Position numbers and translations under genes: made by a program. Source: a virus. From it: a stretch of 27,291 nucleotides of DNA. Positions 9,351 to 15,558 of the stretch are shown here, one piece after another; position 1 is the first letter of the stretch; each line of letters opens with the position of its first letter. The stretch is from the IMG/VR virus record IMGVR_UViG_3300025927_000419, positions 1 through 27,291 of that record, one strand, 5' to 3'. The notes under the pieces were generated by a model. It did not search any database, was not told the origin of the DNA, and worked only from the letters and a program-made list of their open reading frames with translations.

Positions 9351-10081
9351 TCAGCTAAAGAACGCCGCGATTTGGCGCGGGTCCGTAATCACGTGGTCTT
9401 TGGCCTCCTGCGCCTCGCCAGGGCGCGGGAGTTGCATTGATTTCGTCGGGAGGTGTTTGGCTACTTTGGGGTTGGCGCTGAGGCGAGCCTGCACGAGCCC
9501 CCAATGGTCGATTCGTTCAAGCGTCGTGACGAGCAGCTCGTCTCGAACCGTCCACTGCTGACCGTCGACACGCCAGACGGCAGCCTCCGGTGGGAGGCCG
9601 TTCATCCACACCCACAACTTCCGGCAGCCTGCTCGCTCGAACTCCTCGGCGAGATCCCGGCCGTAGTACCTCTCCAGGTCGGCCTCGAACAGATCCCACT
9701 TCTCAGTGACGACCTGCGCGAGGCGGGCTATTCCCCCAGGGTCAGCCCCGCCGCCTCAAAGACGTTCTCCAGCAGACCTTCAAGGGCCTCGAAGGTCTCC
9801 TCGAGGTCGAGATCGTCTTCACGCACCTTGGCCTTGATCGCGACGTTCTGCTCGGCTCCAACAAGGGACTCAAGTAGGCCGATGAAGCCCGAGAAGCTTC
9901 GCTCATCGCCCGACATGAGTTCGTTGAAGTCCCAGAGCAGCGTGCCCGCGATCTTCGCCGGCATCTCCAGCTTCAGGCCGCGGAAGTCAACAACCTTCGG
10001 CTCGTTTTTCTTCTCGGAGCGAGCAGCCTCCCCCTTTTTCGAGGGGGAGGCTTTCTTCGCGCCGGCTTTAGTGGTGCTCAC
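9351..10081 (-). CDS. Tail assembly chaperone, long form made by -1 frameshift
   Basis: A programmed -1 slip at GGGGGAA (9731-9737), just before the short form's TAG at 9730-9728, joins the upstream frame to a second frame that stays open to TGA at 9351-9353. The joined product is about 243 aa. The downstream part contains a Tyr-Tyr-Gly-Arg-Asp-Leu segment followed by Leu-Trp-Val-Trp-Met-Asn-Gly-Leu-Pro-Pro-Glu and then an Arg-rich helix, the usual C-terminal style of siphophage T-type chaperones. I checked the frame from the slip site through 9617 and found no stop. The downstream frame has no good start of its own. The long and short forms together are known to coat the tape measure and recruit tail tube subunits, in the manner of lambda G and GT. 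The gene ends 18 bp before the tape measure start. Confidence 0.9.
9728..10081 (-). CDS. Tail assembly chaperone, short (G-type) form
   Basis: The 117-aa unshifted product starts at GTG 10081, sharing GTGA with the stop of the major tail protein (10078-10080). The N-terminus is Lys/Ala/Ser-rich and is partly encoded by a strong hairpin (10025-10052). The middle has an aromatic/acidic Leu-Leu-Trp-Asp-Phe-Asn-Glu segment, and the C-terminus is an acidic helix ending in Leu-Thr-Leu-Gly-Glu. Size, position between tail tube and tape measure genes, and the frameshift at its end all fit the G-type tail assembly chaperone. It is expected in the host cytoplasm during assembly and not in the finished virion. 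Confidence 0.9.
   Translation of the reverse strand: MSTTKAGAKKASPSKKGEAARSEKKNEPKVVDFRGLKLEMPAKIAGTLLWDFNELMSGDERSFSGFIGLLESLVGAEQNVAIKAKVREDDLDLEETFEALEGLLENVFEAAGLTLGE
9731..9737 (-). promoter_or_regulatory. -1 ribosomal frameshift slippery site GGGGGAA
   Basis: The minus strand reads CTG GGG GAA TAG. Slipping back one base after GGG gives GGA ATA GCC and enters the downstream chaperone frame. Re-pairing of the GGG codon after a -1 shift is perfect. G-run slippery sites at this gene pair are well known in actinobacteriophages. The stop codon directly downstream may add pausing. I did not identify a clear downstream pseudoknot. Confidence 0.87.
10025..10052 (-). repeat. Very stable hairpin inside the chaperone N-terminus
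   Basis: A perfect 11-bp stem (AGCCTCCCCCT pairing with AGGGGGAGGCT) closes a 6-nt loop. It begins about 30 nt downstream of the GTG start of the chaperone gene. It codes for an ordinary Lys/Ser/Glu-rich stretch, so it is compatible with coding but looks selected as RNA. It could slow ribosomes or partly terminate transcription after the abundant major tail protein message. There is no U-run after it on the minus strand, so a classical terminator is unlikely. Confidence 0.8.
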
Positions 10082-10656
10082 GAACCGACCCCGTAGGCGG
10101 CGTCGTCATTAGACAGGTAGTACCACGGCTTGCTTTTCCCGTCAGGGGTCAGCGCCGCCAGAGCCACCGGCAGCATCATCGCCGCGTTGCGGACCGCCTG
10201 GGTCTCGACGTCGCCGGTGATGTTGCACTTTTCGATCACGTAGCGATCCTTACGTTCGCCGTCGATCGTCTCCAGCACCGCCACCCAGTCGGTGAGCGGA
10301 TCGTAGTCGTTGGGCGGGTCGAACCTGTAGACGCCGGCTTTCGGTTCGCTCCACGAGCCACCGCCAAAGGCGAGCGCGACGGTATCGCGGTTCCACTGGG
10401 CGAGGCTGGTCGACGCGCCGAAGTCGCGTTTCGTGACGAGCTTGCGGGCAGCGGTCTGCTTCTGCCACACCATCACGTCCTCGACCTCTTCGCTCTTGTT
10501 GAACGTCACGCCGTCCTCACTGGCGAAGCCCACTTCGTTGAAGGCTTTGTCCAGCGCGGTTTCGACGTCGGTGGGGAGTTTCGGTTCGCTGTCGAATTTG
10601 GCCAGGTAGAGGCCGCCGTTGGCGGCAACCTTGATCTGTTCGGAATTCTGCGCCAA
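10078..10656 (-). CDS. Major tail protein (tail tube subunit)
   Basis: This 192-aa protein is encoded just before the frameshifted chaperone pair, the canonical place for the tail tube protein. The chosen start is TTG 10656, with a good AAGGAGG-type ribosome site upstream. The sequence is beta-rich with the features of tube proteins: an N-terminal Gly-Gly-Leu-Tyr-Leu strand, a Gly-Phe-Ala-Ser-Glu-Asp-Gly segment, a Val-Trp-Gln-Lys strand and a Tyr-Arg-Phe-Asp-Pro strand. It should polymerise into the tail tube around the tape measure. The start lies in a short inverted repeat (10648-10661), and two larger hairpins sit upstream, suggesting message-level control of a highly expressed gene. Confidence 0.88.
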   Translation of the reverse strand: MAQNSEQIKVAANGGLYLAKFDSEPKLPTDVETALDKAFNEVGFASEDGVTFNKSEEVEDVMVWQKQTAARKLVTKRDFGASTSLAQWNRDTVALAFGGGSWSEPKAGVYRFDPPNDYDPLTDWVAVLETIDGERKDRYVIEKCNITGDVETQAVRNAAMMLPVALAALTPDGKSKPWYYLSNDDAAYGVGS

Positions 10657-10661
10657 GGCAG
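10648..10661 (-). repeat. Inverted repeat over the TTG start of the major tail gene
   Basis: The minus strand reads CTGC, CTTGGC, GCAG: a perfect 4-bp stem whose loop holds the TTG start codon. It is one of five structural-gene starts in this window that fall inside a short inverted repeat. The stem is weak, so confidence that it matters is modest. Confidence 0.45.
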
Positions 10662-10682
10662 TACCTCCTTACGCCCTCCTTA

Positions 10683-10719
10683 GAGCAGGGCGGTTGATGA
10701 ACATGGAGCCGCCCTGCTC
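10683..10719 (-). repeat. Strong 11-bp hairpin upstream of the major tail gene
   Basis: GAGCAGGGCGG and CCGCCCTGCTC form a perfect 11-bp stem with a 15-nt loop. It ends just before the ribosome binding site of the major tail protein. No U-run follows on the minus strand. It could be an mRNA 5' stabilising element, a processing site or a weak terminator for messages from upstream. Confidence 0.75.
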
Positions 10720-10732
10720 GAGCGGCGAGTTG

Positions 10733-10760
10733 CCGCCAAGGCCCATTCGGGCCGTGGCGG
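10733..10760 (-). repeat. Hairpin with GAAT loop upstream of the major tail gene
   Basis: CCGCCA, one A/G mismatch, then GGCCC, a 4-nt loop (GAAT on the minus strand) and the matching GGGCC and TGGCGG arms. The core at 10740-10753 shares GGCCCGAATGGGC with the start region of the small terminase gene. Here the ATG inside it begins only a 25-codon frame (10746-10669) with no ribosome site, so this copy is probably purely structural. Confidence 0.7.
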
Positions 10761-10783
10761 GTGCTGGTCAGGGAAGTCGAGAG

Positions 10784-11080
10784 TTAGGGCTTTGGGTAGA
10801 CCACGAGCCGAAGCCCAGCTGCGCGGAAGCCGCGCCGAAGCGGCGCCTGCGGCGTATTGTTGACCGAGCCGAACTCGATCCAATGCCAATAGGAGTCGTC
10901 AGCCTCAACCCCGGCGCCCACTGCTTTCACGTGCTCTTTGTAGTAGCCAGTGCGCTCAGGGGCGGCAGCTATTACAAACGCCGCCACGGCTTTGGCGATG
11001 CTCCGTAGACCTCGCTGGAACCTGGGCTGGGTCCGCACTTCCTCCTCAAAGAACGGGTTCGGCCGGTAGCGAAGCGTCAC
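10784..11080 (-). CDS. HK97 gp10-like neck / head-tail protein
   Basis: This 98-aa protein starts at GTG 11080, sharing GTGA with the preceding gene's stop. It has an N-terminal charged helix, an Ala-rich helix with Ala-Pro-x-x-Thr-Gly, and Tyr-Trp-His-Trp-Ile-Glu-Phe-Gly-Ser followed by Pro-Leu-Arg. The last motif is typical of the HK97 gp10 family (minor tail or neck completion proteins). It lies between the tail terminator and the tail tube genes, as in many siphophages. Confidence 0.8.
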   Translation of the reverse strand: MTLRYRPNPFFEEEVRTQPRFQRGLRSIAKAVAAFVIAAAPERTGYYKEHVKAVGAGVEADDSYWHWIEFGSVNNTPQAPLRRGFRAAGLRLVVYPKP

Positions 11081-11502
11081 GGCTTGGGGTGCATGAAGAC
11101 TTCGGCGTCGAGGATAAAGCGCTCGCGTGCCGGCTTGAGGTCCGTATCTGGCACGCTGGGCATCGACATAAATCCAACGTCGGTCGCGACCGCTTCGGCA
11201 AGGTCTGCCGCAGTGATTGCCACCAAGGCGCCTCGCACCGCTATCGCCAAATCGGAAGCTTCGGCGAATCGATTGTCATCGCCCGCATAGCAGTCGATCT
11301 GCAAGTAGTAGGAGACGAGATGCTCGACCTTGCGCGTGGGTGTCTCATTGCGCGCATCGAGCTGCGTGATCCGCACCCAAGGCTCGCCGAAATCTTCAGG
11401 GGACTTGTGGCTGACCCGCTCTCCAACAAGGTCCGAGATCGGTTTGAGCCCTCGGAGATAGCCGCCGACGATCGCCACCGCGTCGAGTAGTTCACCGCTC
11501 AT
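11077..11502 (-). CDS. Tail terminator-like protein
   Basis: This 141-aa protein starts with ATG 11502 in an ATGA overlap with the head closure gene. Size, order (head closure, this gene, gp10-like, tail tube) and an alternating beta/alpha pattern with Tyr-Tyr-Leu-Gln-Ile-Asp-Cys-Tyr-Ala in the centre fit a tail terminator or tail completion protein (DUF3168/gpU-like). The C-terminal Phe-Ile-Leu-Asp-Ala-Glu-Val-Phe strand is typical for that fold. Assignment rests mainly on gene order. Confidence 0.65.
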   Translation of the reverse strand: MSGELLDAVAIVGGYLRGLKPISDLVGERVSHKSPEDFGEPWVRITQLDARNETPTRKVEHLVSYYLQIDCYAGDDNRFAEASDLAIAVRGALVAITAADLAEAVATDVGFMSMPSVPDTDLKPARERFILDAEVFMHPKP

Positions 11503-11843
11503 GACGAAGCCCCGCTCGTACGCCGCACGTCAGCCTCGACGTGCCAAAGGCTGCGACTGCCTTCTTCGGCGTTCCAGGGCTCCCCCACGACCTCGTACTG
11601 ATGGCCTTGCACGCGGACCGCAGCCCCCGCGTCGAGTTCAATGCCCCAGGGAAGGGACAGGAGCCAGGCCGTGTCTGAGACCTCGCCGCCGCTTTCATGC
11701 TCGGTACCTCGTACCTTTTGGAGTGAGCAGCGGGTCTCCACTTCGACAGGTTTGGTAACTGCATCCCCGTGGCGATCCGTTTCCCCCGTAGGGACCCTCT
11801 GGATGACCGTGCACGGAGTTTTCATCATGCGCTCTGCGGACAT
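11499..11843 (-). CDS. Head closure / head-tail adaptor protein
   Basis: I place the start at ATG 11843 because an AAGGAGG site lies 4-5 nt upstream. That gives 114 aa and a 19-bp overlap with the galactosyltransferase-like gene. The ATG at 11828, in an ATGA overlap, is the alternative. The sequence is a small beta-barrel type with Asp-Ala-Gly-Ala-Ala-Val-Arg-Val and Gly-His-Gln-Tyr-Glu-Val-Val-Gly near the end, as in SPP1 gp16-like stopper or adaptor proteins. It would close the portal after packaging. It is separated from the head-tail connector by the whole glycosylation cassette, which is unusual. Confidence 0.7.
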   Translation of the reverse strand: MSAERMMKTPCTVIQRVPTGETDRHGDAVTKPVEVETRCSLQKVRGTEHESGGEVSDTAWLLSLPWGIELDAGAAVRVQGHQYEVVGEPWNAEEGSRSLWHVEADVRRTSGASS

Positions 11844-12505
11844 CGGCCCTCCTTGAGCAGCGCTCGCATCGCCTCCGGTTTGCGACGAGCCTCCCAGTAG
11901 CGGCGCCTCAGCTTCCACGACTCTCTTGAGCCTTTGCGTCGACTCACTCTCGACTGCGGTGGATGCCAAAGGTGGACCAAGTCGGCCGTGCCTCGCCAGG
12001 GATCGCCGTACAACGCATTGAGGCCGAGCGCGTGGGCTTCATCGTCTTGCCCCCACCCCACGAACCGGCTGTCGAGTGGAACGTCTAGCAGAACGTCTCT
12101 GCGCGCCACGACTATTCCACCGCCGAGGATTCCTTCGTAGGGCTTTTGGTCCATGGGCTGCCCCCGCCAATCGGCACCCGCAAGCACGGCCTCTGTGCCG
12201 TCCTCAGAGAGCCGATGCACAAGCTTGTGCGGGACGGCCCACCCTGCGCCGGCCTCGACCGCGTCGACGGCCTCTCTGAGGCCATCGCACCAAACATCTG
12301 CGTCGGCTTGAATGACTATCTCGGCACGGCTCACCTCAATGGCCGGGTTCACCGCGCCGCCCTTGCACCATTCGCCCGGCGGCGCGCTAGCTCTAGTCAG
12401 TCGCCATCCCGGATACTGCTCGGCGTATCGCTCTCTAACCCACGCCCAGGCGTGCTCGCGATGGGGGCAACCAGGCCGCCAAGGGACGATGACTGCGACG
12501 GTCAA
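11825..12505 (-). CDS. Galactosyltransferase-like glycosyltransferase (GT-A fold, GT7-C-like)
   Basis: TTG 12505 shares TTGA with the previous stop, giving 226 aa; GTG 12529 is a longer alternative. The N-terminus Val-Ala-Val-Ile-Val-Pro-Trp-Arg is a GT-A nucleotide-sugar strand. Asp-Ala-Asp at ~68-70 is a DxD metal/sugar-nucleotide motif. Gly-Gly-Gly-Ile-Val-Val-Ala-Arg-Arg-Asp (128-137) followed by Phe-Val-Gly-Trp-Gly-Gln-Asp-Asp-Glu (148-156) is the hallmark of the galactosyltransferase C-terminal domain (Glyco_transf_7C). It is the last gene of the five-gene sugar cassette. The acceptor cannot be read from sequence; a virion protein or host surface glycan are the main options. Confidence 0.85.
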   Translation of the reverse strand: MTVAVIVPWRPGCPHREHAWAWVRERYAEQYPGWRLTRASAPPGEWCKGGAVNPAIEVSRAEIVIQADADVWCDGLREAVDAVEAGAGWAVPHKLVHRLSEDGTEAVLAGADWRGQPMDQKPYEGILGGGIVVARRDVLLDVPLDSRFVGWGQDDEAHALGLNALYGDPWRGTADLVHLWHPPQSRVSRRKGSRESWKLRRRYWEARRKPEAMRALLKEGRCPQSA

Positions 12506-13221
12506 GACATCTGGTACTCGCGCAAGCACACCCGCTTGTCATCCCAGAGGATCGACTGCAAATGCTCGCTGGCGTGAAATTGCCCGTCGTCGTGCTCAAA
12601 GTAGCGGGCTGCCCTGGCCGCGCGTTCGGCCGGGTTGGACCAGCCCAGGTGGATGAGGTCGATTGGGAGATGGCAGTGCCGGCCCAGGCGACGAAACATC
12701 CCAGCGACAGCAACCGGCTCTCGTGGACAGGCAAGCCGAAGGTCGACACGCGCGTGCCAATCGTCTCCGCGATCGTCGGGCACGCGGTAGAGGACCGGCG
12801 CCCACCGCGGCCGCCAGCCACCATCAACCCGGATCCTGGCTGGGTCGGTCTTCCACAGCTCGACCACCCGGAGCGCCCAAACGTCAAGCCGGGATGCTCC
12901 AAGATTCGCCTTGATGTCGGCGCCCTGCAGGACAAGCTCATCCGCATCAAGCGACAGGACATGTGTGGGCTCGCCCTCCAGAACGTGCTCAAGCAAGGCT
13001 TGCCGAACCGCTCCCTCGTGCCCTCCGTTCTGCGACCAGCCGGGACCTTCGAGGCGCTTGACGGCGACCCGTTCTTGCGCTTCCAGCCACTCAACGCCGC
13101 CGTCCTCGGAGCCGTTGTCAAGAACGCGCACTTCATCGCAGTAGGTCAAAGCATGCTCGACCGAGCGCTTGAGATAGCGGTCCATCTCGTTGCGGACGGG
13201 CATTGAGGCAATCAGCTTCAT
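12502..13221 (-). CDS. Family 2-type glycosyltransferase
   Basis: ATG 13221 overlaps the methyltransferase stop as ATGA and gives 239 aa starting Met-Lys-Leu-Ile-Ala-Ser-Met-Pro-Val-Arg-Asn-Glu, the classic GT2 opening. Asp-Asn-Gly-Ser-Glu-Asp-Gly-Gly (35-42) is the nucleotide-binding turn, and Leu-Asp-Ala-Asp-Glu (91-95) is the DxD motif. A late His-Leu-Gly-Trp segment also occurs in related bacterial enzymes. Predicted soluble, inverting, using a nucleotide sugar. Tightly coupled to the genes on both sides. Confidence 0.88.
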   Translation of the reverse strand: MKLIASMPVRNEMDRYLKRSVEHALTYCDEVRVLDNGSEDGGVEWLEAQERVAVKRLEGPGWSQNGGHEGAVRQALLEHVLEGEPTHVLSLDADELVLQGADIKANLGASRLDVWALRVVELWKTDPARIRVDGGWRPRWAPVLYRVPDDRGDDWHARVDLRLACPREPVAVAGMFRRLGRHCHLPIDLIHLGWSNPAERAARAARYFEHDDGQFHASEHLQSILWDDKRVCLREYQMS

Positions 13222-13748
13222 GCTCGCCTCCGCAACACGTAGATCTCTGATAGCTCTGAGGGCTGGGAGAGCGACTGGTATAGCTCCCAATCGTCGTCAA
13301 CGAATAGACCGGGCAGCTCGCCAGGCTCAAAGTCGCGGCGGTGGTATGGGTTCTGGCCCACCGTTGGGACCACGGGGCAGGAGAGGATGATCCAGCGCCG
13401 GGCGCGCTTGGCAGCGCGAACGTAGGCTGAGCAGTCCTCTAGATGCTCGATGGTCTCGAAACCGATGAAGAGGTCGAAGTCGAAGTCGGGTTCCCAGTTT
13501 TCGAGGTCCGCATTCCAGAAAGCCCACTGGGTCGGCTGCGGCACGTCGGCGAGGTCGCGATCGACCCCGTTGTACTGAAGCGGGCGCCCGGCAGCCAGGA
13601 GCGCCGCCCCGTAGCCGCCGCCACAGGCCGCATCAAGGATCTTGTCGCCACTTCGGCAGAATCCCGCCGCCAGCCGATACCGAAACTCATGCCCACGACG
13701 ATCGCCCTCTGGCGTCTCTGCGGTGATCCTCTCCCCCGGACCCGCCAT
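13218..13748 (-). CDS. SAM-dependent methyltransferase (class I)
   Basis: This 176-aa protein has motif I Leu-Asp-Ala-Ala-Cys-Gly-Gly-Gly-Tyr-Gly at 38-47, motif II Gly-Val-Asp-Arg-Asp at 61-65, and Phe-Asp-Leu-Phe-Ile-Gly-Phe-Glu-Thr-Ile-Glu-His-Leu as the post-II motif. The Phe-Glu-Thr-Ile-Glu-His-Leu form is typical of small-molecule or sugar methyltransferases (Methyltransf_11/23 type), and no DNA methylase motif (DPPY or PC dipeptide) is seen. Being inside a glycosyltransferase run, it probably O-methylates a sugar, which is inference. ATG 13748 follows the upstream stop by 1 bp. Confidence 0.85.
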   Translation of the reverse strand: MAGPGERITAETPEGDRRGHEFRYRLAAGFCRSGDKILDAACGGGYGAALLAAGRPLQYNGVDRDLADVPQPTQWAFWNADLENWEPDFDFDLFIGFETIEHLEDCSAYVRAAKRARRWIILSCPVVPTVGQNPYHRRDFEPGELPGLFVDDDWELYQSLSQPSELSEIYVLRRRA

Positions 13749-13749
13749 C

Positions 13750-14415
13750 TCAGTCTTCCCTTCGGTGGGCGCTTACTGTGACCCAGCCCATATCGCGGAA
13801 GGAGCGGGGTAGGACACCGGGCTCATAACCAAGGCGCCAGAGGCAATAGGGGAAGCTAACCTGGTCCTGCACGGACCAGGTCTCGACCTGCGAGGCCCAG
13901 AGTGCGCCAAGCTCGCGTACCTTCGGGTGCGTCATGTCTCGCGCCGACACGCCGCACTCGTAAAGCCCAAACCGCTCCGGGAAACCTTCGGAGCGATAGT
14001 GGGCCGCTTGCTCGCTGAGCGGCTCGTCCGCGTACTTGGCCGGCCGGATCGTCGCCTCGCCATACGCGCAGTCGCGGCCATCAAAGTGAGGAGAAACGGC
14101 CATGCCATCTGCGATGTGGCTGAGGAATTCTTGAACAAAAGCCGACGAGCAGATTGAGATGCCGCCGTCGACCCAGATCACGTAGCGATAGGCGGCCAGC
14201 TCGGGGATCGCATGTGGGTTCAGCTTCGGCAGCTTCGCCCGACGACGCGGGCCGCCCTCATGAGGAGGCAACAACAATGGTTGCCAGCCCGCTGGCGGCG
14301 CAGTCACCTCATCATGGAAGAAGAGGTAGTCAACGCCGTCCACGAAGACATCTGAGCGAGGGTGGTCATAATCACCGGCAACCGCAGTGACTACAGCCGT
14401 GTTGCTCACGTCCAT
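13750..14415 (-). CDS. DUF616 / TOD1-MUCI70-like glycosyltransferase
   Basis: A 221-aa protein with an N-terminal beta strand Ala-Val-Val-Thr-Ala-Val-Ala-Gly-Asp-Tyr-Asp, Ala-Lys-Leu-Pro-Lys-Leu-Asn-Pro-His (60-68), and Tyr-Val-Ile-Trp-Val-Asp-Gly-Gly-Ile-Ser-Ile (78-88). This order (Lys-x-x-Pro-His, then Trp-x-Asp-Gly) is that of the DUF616 family, now treated as glycosyltransferase-like. Tyr-Gly-Glu-Ala and Trp-Ser-Val-Gln-Asp-Gln further on fit the family. ATG 14415 is used; GTG 14409 would give a GTGA overlap like its neighbours. Function is inferred from family and cassette. Confidence 0.78.
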   Translation of the reverse strand: MDVSNTAVVTAVAGDYDHPRSDVFVDGVDYLFFHDEVTAPPAGWQPLLLPPHEGGPRRRAKLPKLNPHAIPELAAYRYVIWVDGGISICSSAFVQEFLSHIADGMAVSPHFDGRDCAYGEATIRPAKYADEPLSEQAAHYRSEGFPERFGLYECGVSARDMTHPKVRELGALWASQVETWSVQDQVSFPYCLWRLGYEPGVLPRSFRDMGWVTVSAHRRED

Positions 14416-15062
14416 AGATGCTGCCTCGCCTGGTAAACCCGAAGGCCTTCGCGCATGCGTTTCCCGGAAGCGGCGTAAAGGTCATCCATCGGCGCCTTCC
14501 CGGCCATCGGGTGGAGGTGCTCAACGATCGCCTCGTCTGAATGAGCGTAGGCACCACGGTGTTTCGCCGTTTCGATTAGCTCGTTGTCGACGTACTCGTG
14601 TGGATAGCCCTCGAAGAGCGGCCCTCTCGAGCCGTCGATGCACGGCCGTCCAGCGTACTCACGGGTCATCAGAAAATGGGTTGCGTGTTCGCCAGCGATG
14701 ACGCGAGGGTTGCAAAGGTCGTTTGTACCGACGACGCCGATCCCATCGGCCAGCTTGGCCAGAGCCGCCTCAAGCCACCCCGCGTGCGGCCGCAGGTCAT
14801 CGGCACCCGTGAAGACATACGGCTCGTCGGTTAGCTCAACGCCGGAGTTGATCTTGGTGGCGTAGTTGCCACCGCTGGTGTCGAGCTCGGCCTGCACGCC
14901 AGTTCGGCCCAACTCGCGTTCGATCGCCTCATGCTCAGGACGGTCATAGTCGTCAGCTAGGAAGAGGACGCGAGCGCCCGGCGTCGTCGCCTCGATCGCG
15001 TCAAGCAGCGGCGCTACCCGGTGAGGGCGAGCGAGGACAGGGACCAGGAAGGCGAGGCTCAC
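14406..15062 (-). CDS. Glycosyltransferase, GT-A fold (GT2-like)
   Basis: GTG 15062 shares GTGA with the head-tail connector stop and gives 218 aa. Ala-Phe-Leu-Val-Pro-Val-Leu-Ala-Arg-Pro opens a GT-A domain. Asn-Tyr-Ala-Thr-Lys-Ile-Asn (66-72) and Phe-Thr-Gly-Ala-Asp-Asp-Leu (84-90) mark the nucleotide-sugar site, with Asp-Asp in place of DxD. Asp-Asn-Glu-Leu and a His-Leu-His-Pro segment later in the protein may form the acceptor side. It is the first gene of the sugar cassette and is translationally coupled to a virion gene, so cassette expression should follow late structural expression. Confidence 0.85.
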   Translation of the reverse strand: MSLAFLVPVLARPHRVAPLLDAIEATTPGARVLFLADDYDRPEHEAIERELGRTGVQAELDTSGGNYATKINSGVELTDEPYVFTGADDLRPHAGWLEAALAKLADGIGVVGTNDLCNPRVIAGEHATHFLMTREYAGRPCIDGSRGPLFEGYPHEYVDNELIETAKHRGAYAHSDEAIVEHLHPMAGKAPMDDLYAASGKRMREGLRVYQARQHLWT

Positions 15063-15499
15063 GAACCATCTCCATCAATCGGCCAGAAGTCCAGCGGGTT
15101 CGCCGCCTCTGGATCGCCCGAGTACGGCGTCTGAACCGGAATCGACTTGACAGAAGGGACGCTCGCCGCCTTCTTCACCAGCCGAACCTCGTTCTTCGTC
15201 AGCCACAATGCGTCGGACTGATTACCGCCCCGGTAGGTTCGGGCGGCTTGCCCGAGCGTCTCCTGGGCGACGCTGTCGGGGTTACTCCACGCTCTGTACG
15301 CAGCTTGGATGCAGACGGCCTTGACGACCGCCGGGGTGGCCTCTTTGGGGTCATCTTCGAGCCAGGCCGCTTCTGAGCCAGAAAGCTCGCCCAAGATGAG
15401 TGCAGAGGCATCGTCTAGCGCCGCTTCGACAATCTCAATCTCGTCGTCGCTCAGCACCCCGTGCCGGGCTTCGAAGTCTTCAAGGGTCGCGAGTGCCAT
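15059..15499 (-). CDS. Head-tail connector protein (gp6-like / Gp19-Gp15-Gp42 type)
   Basis: A 146-aa protein encoded directly downstream of the major capsid gene. The N-terminus is Ala-Thr-Leu-Glu-Asp-Phe-Glu-Ala-Arg-His-Gly followed by an acidic helix and an Ala-Val-x-Ala-Val-Cys-x-x-Ala-Ala-Tyr-Arg-Ala helix, as in the small helical ring connectors under the portal. The Asn-Pro-Asp-Ser segment and the Trp-Leu-Thr-Lys-Asn-Glu helix also fit. ATG 15499 has no recognisable ribosome site, so initiation may depend on the capsid message and its hairpin. Confidence 0.8.
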   Translation of the reverse strand: MALATLEDFEARHGVLSDDEIEIVEAALDDASALILGELSGSEAAWLEDDPKEATPAVVKAVCIQAAYRAWSNPDSVAQETLGQAARTYRGGNQSDALWLTKNEVRLVKKAASVPSVKSIPVQTPYSGDPEAANPLDFWPIDGDGS

Positions 15500-15515
15500 G
15501 AGCGGGCAGGCAGCA

Positions 15516-15546
15516 GCGGGGAGAGGCCGCTAAAGCCTCTCCCCGC
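15516..15546 (-). repeat. 12-bp perfect hairpin just after the capsid gene
   Basis: GCGGGGAGAGGC and GCCTCTCCCCGC pair perfectly over a 7-nt loop, 12 bp past the capsid stop. It lies between the capsid and connector genes. There is no U-tract, so it is more likely an mRNA 3' stabiliser, processing point or partial terminator that keeps capsid message high relative to downstream genes. This is inference from structure and position. Confidence 0.8.
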
Positions 15547-15558
15547 ATTTGCCGACTG

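Noticed and set aside
10669-10746. 25-aa minus-strand frame upstream of the major tail gene
   Set aside because: It has no ribosome site, starts inside a strong hairpin and is largely made of hairpin arms. Structure explains it better than coding.
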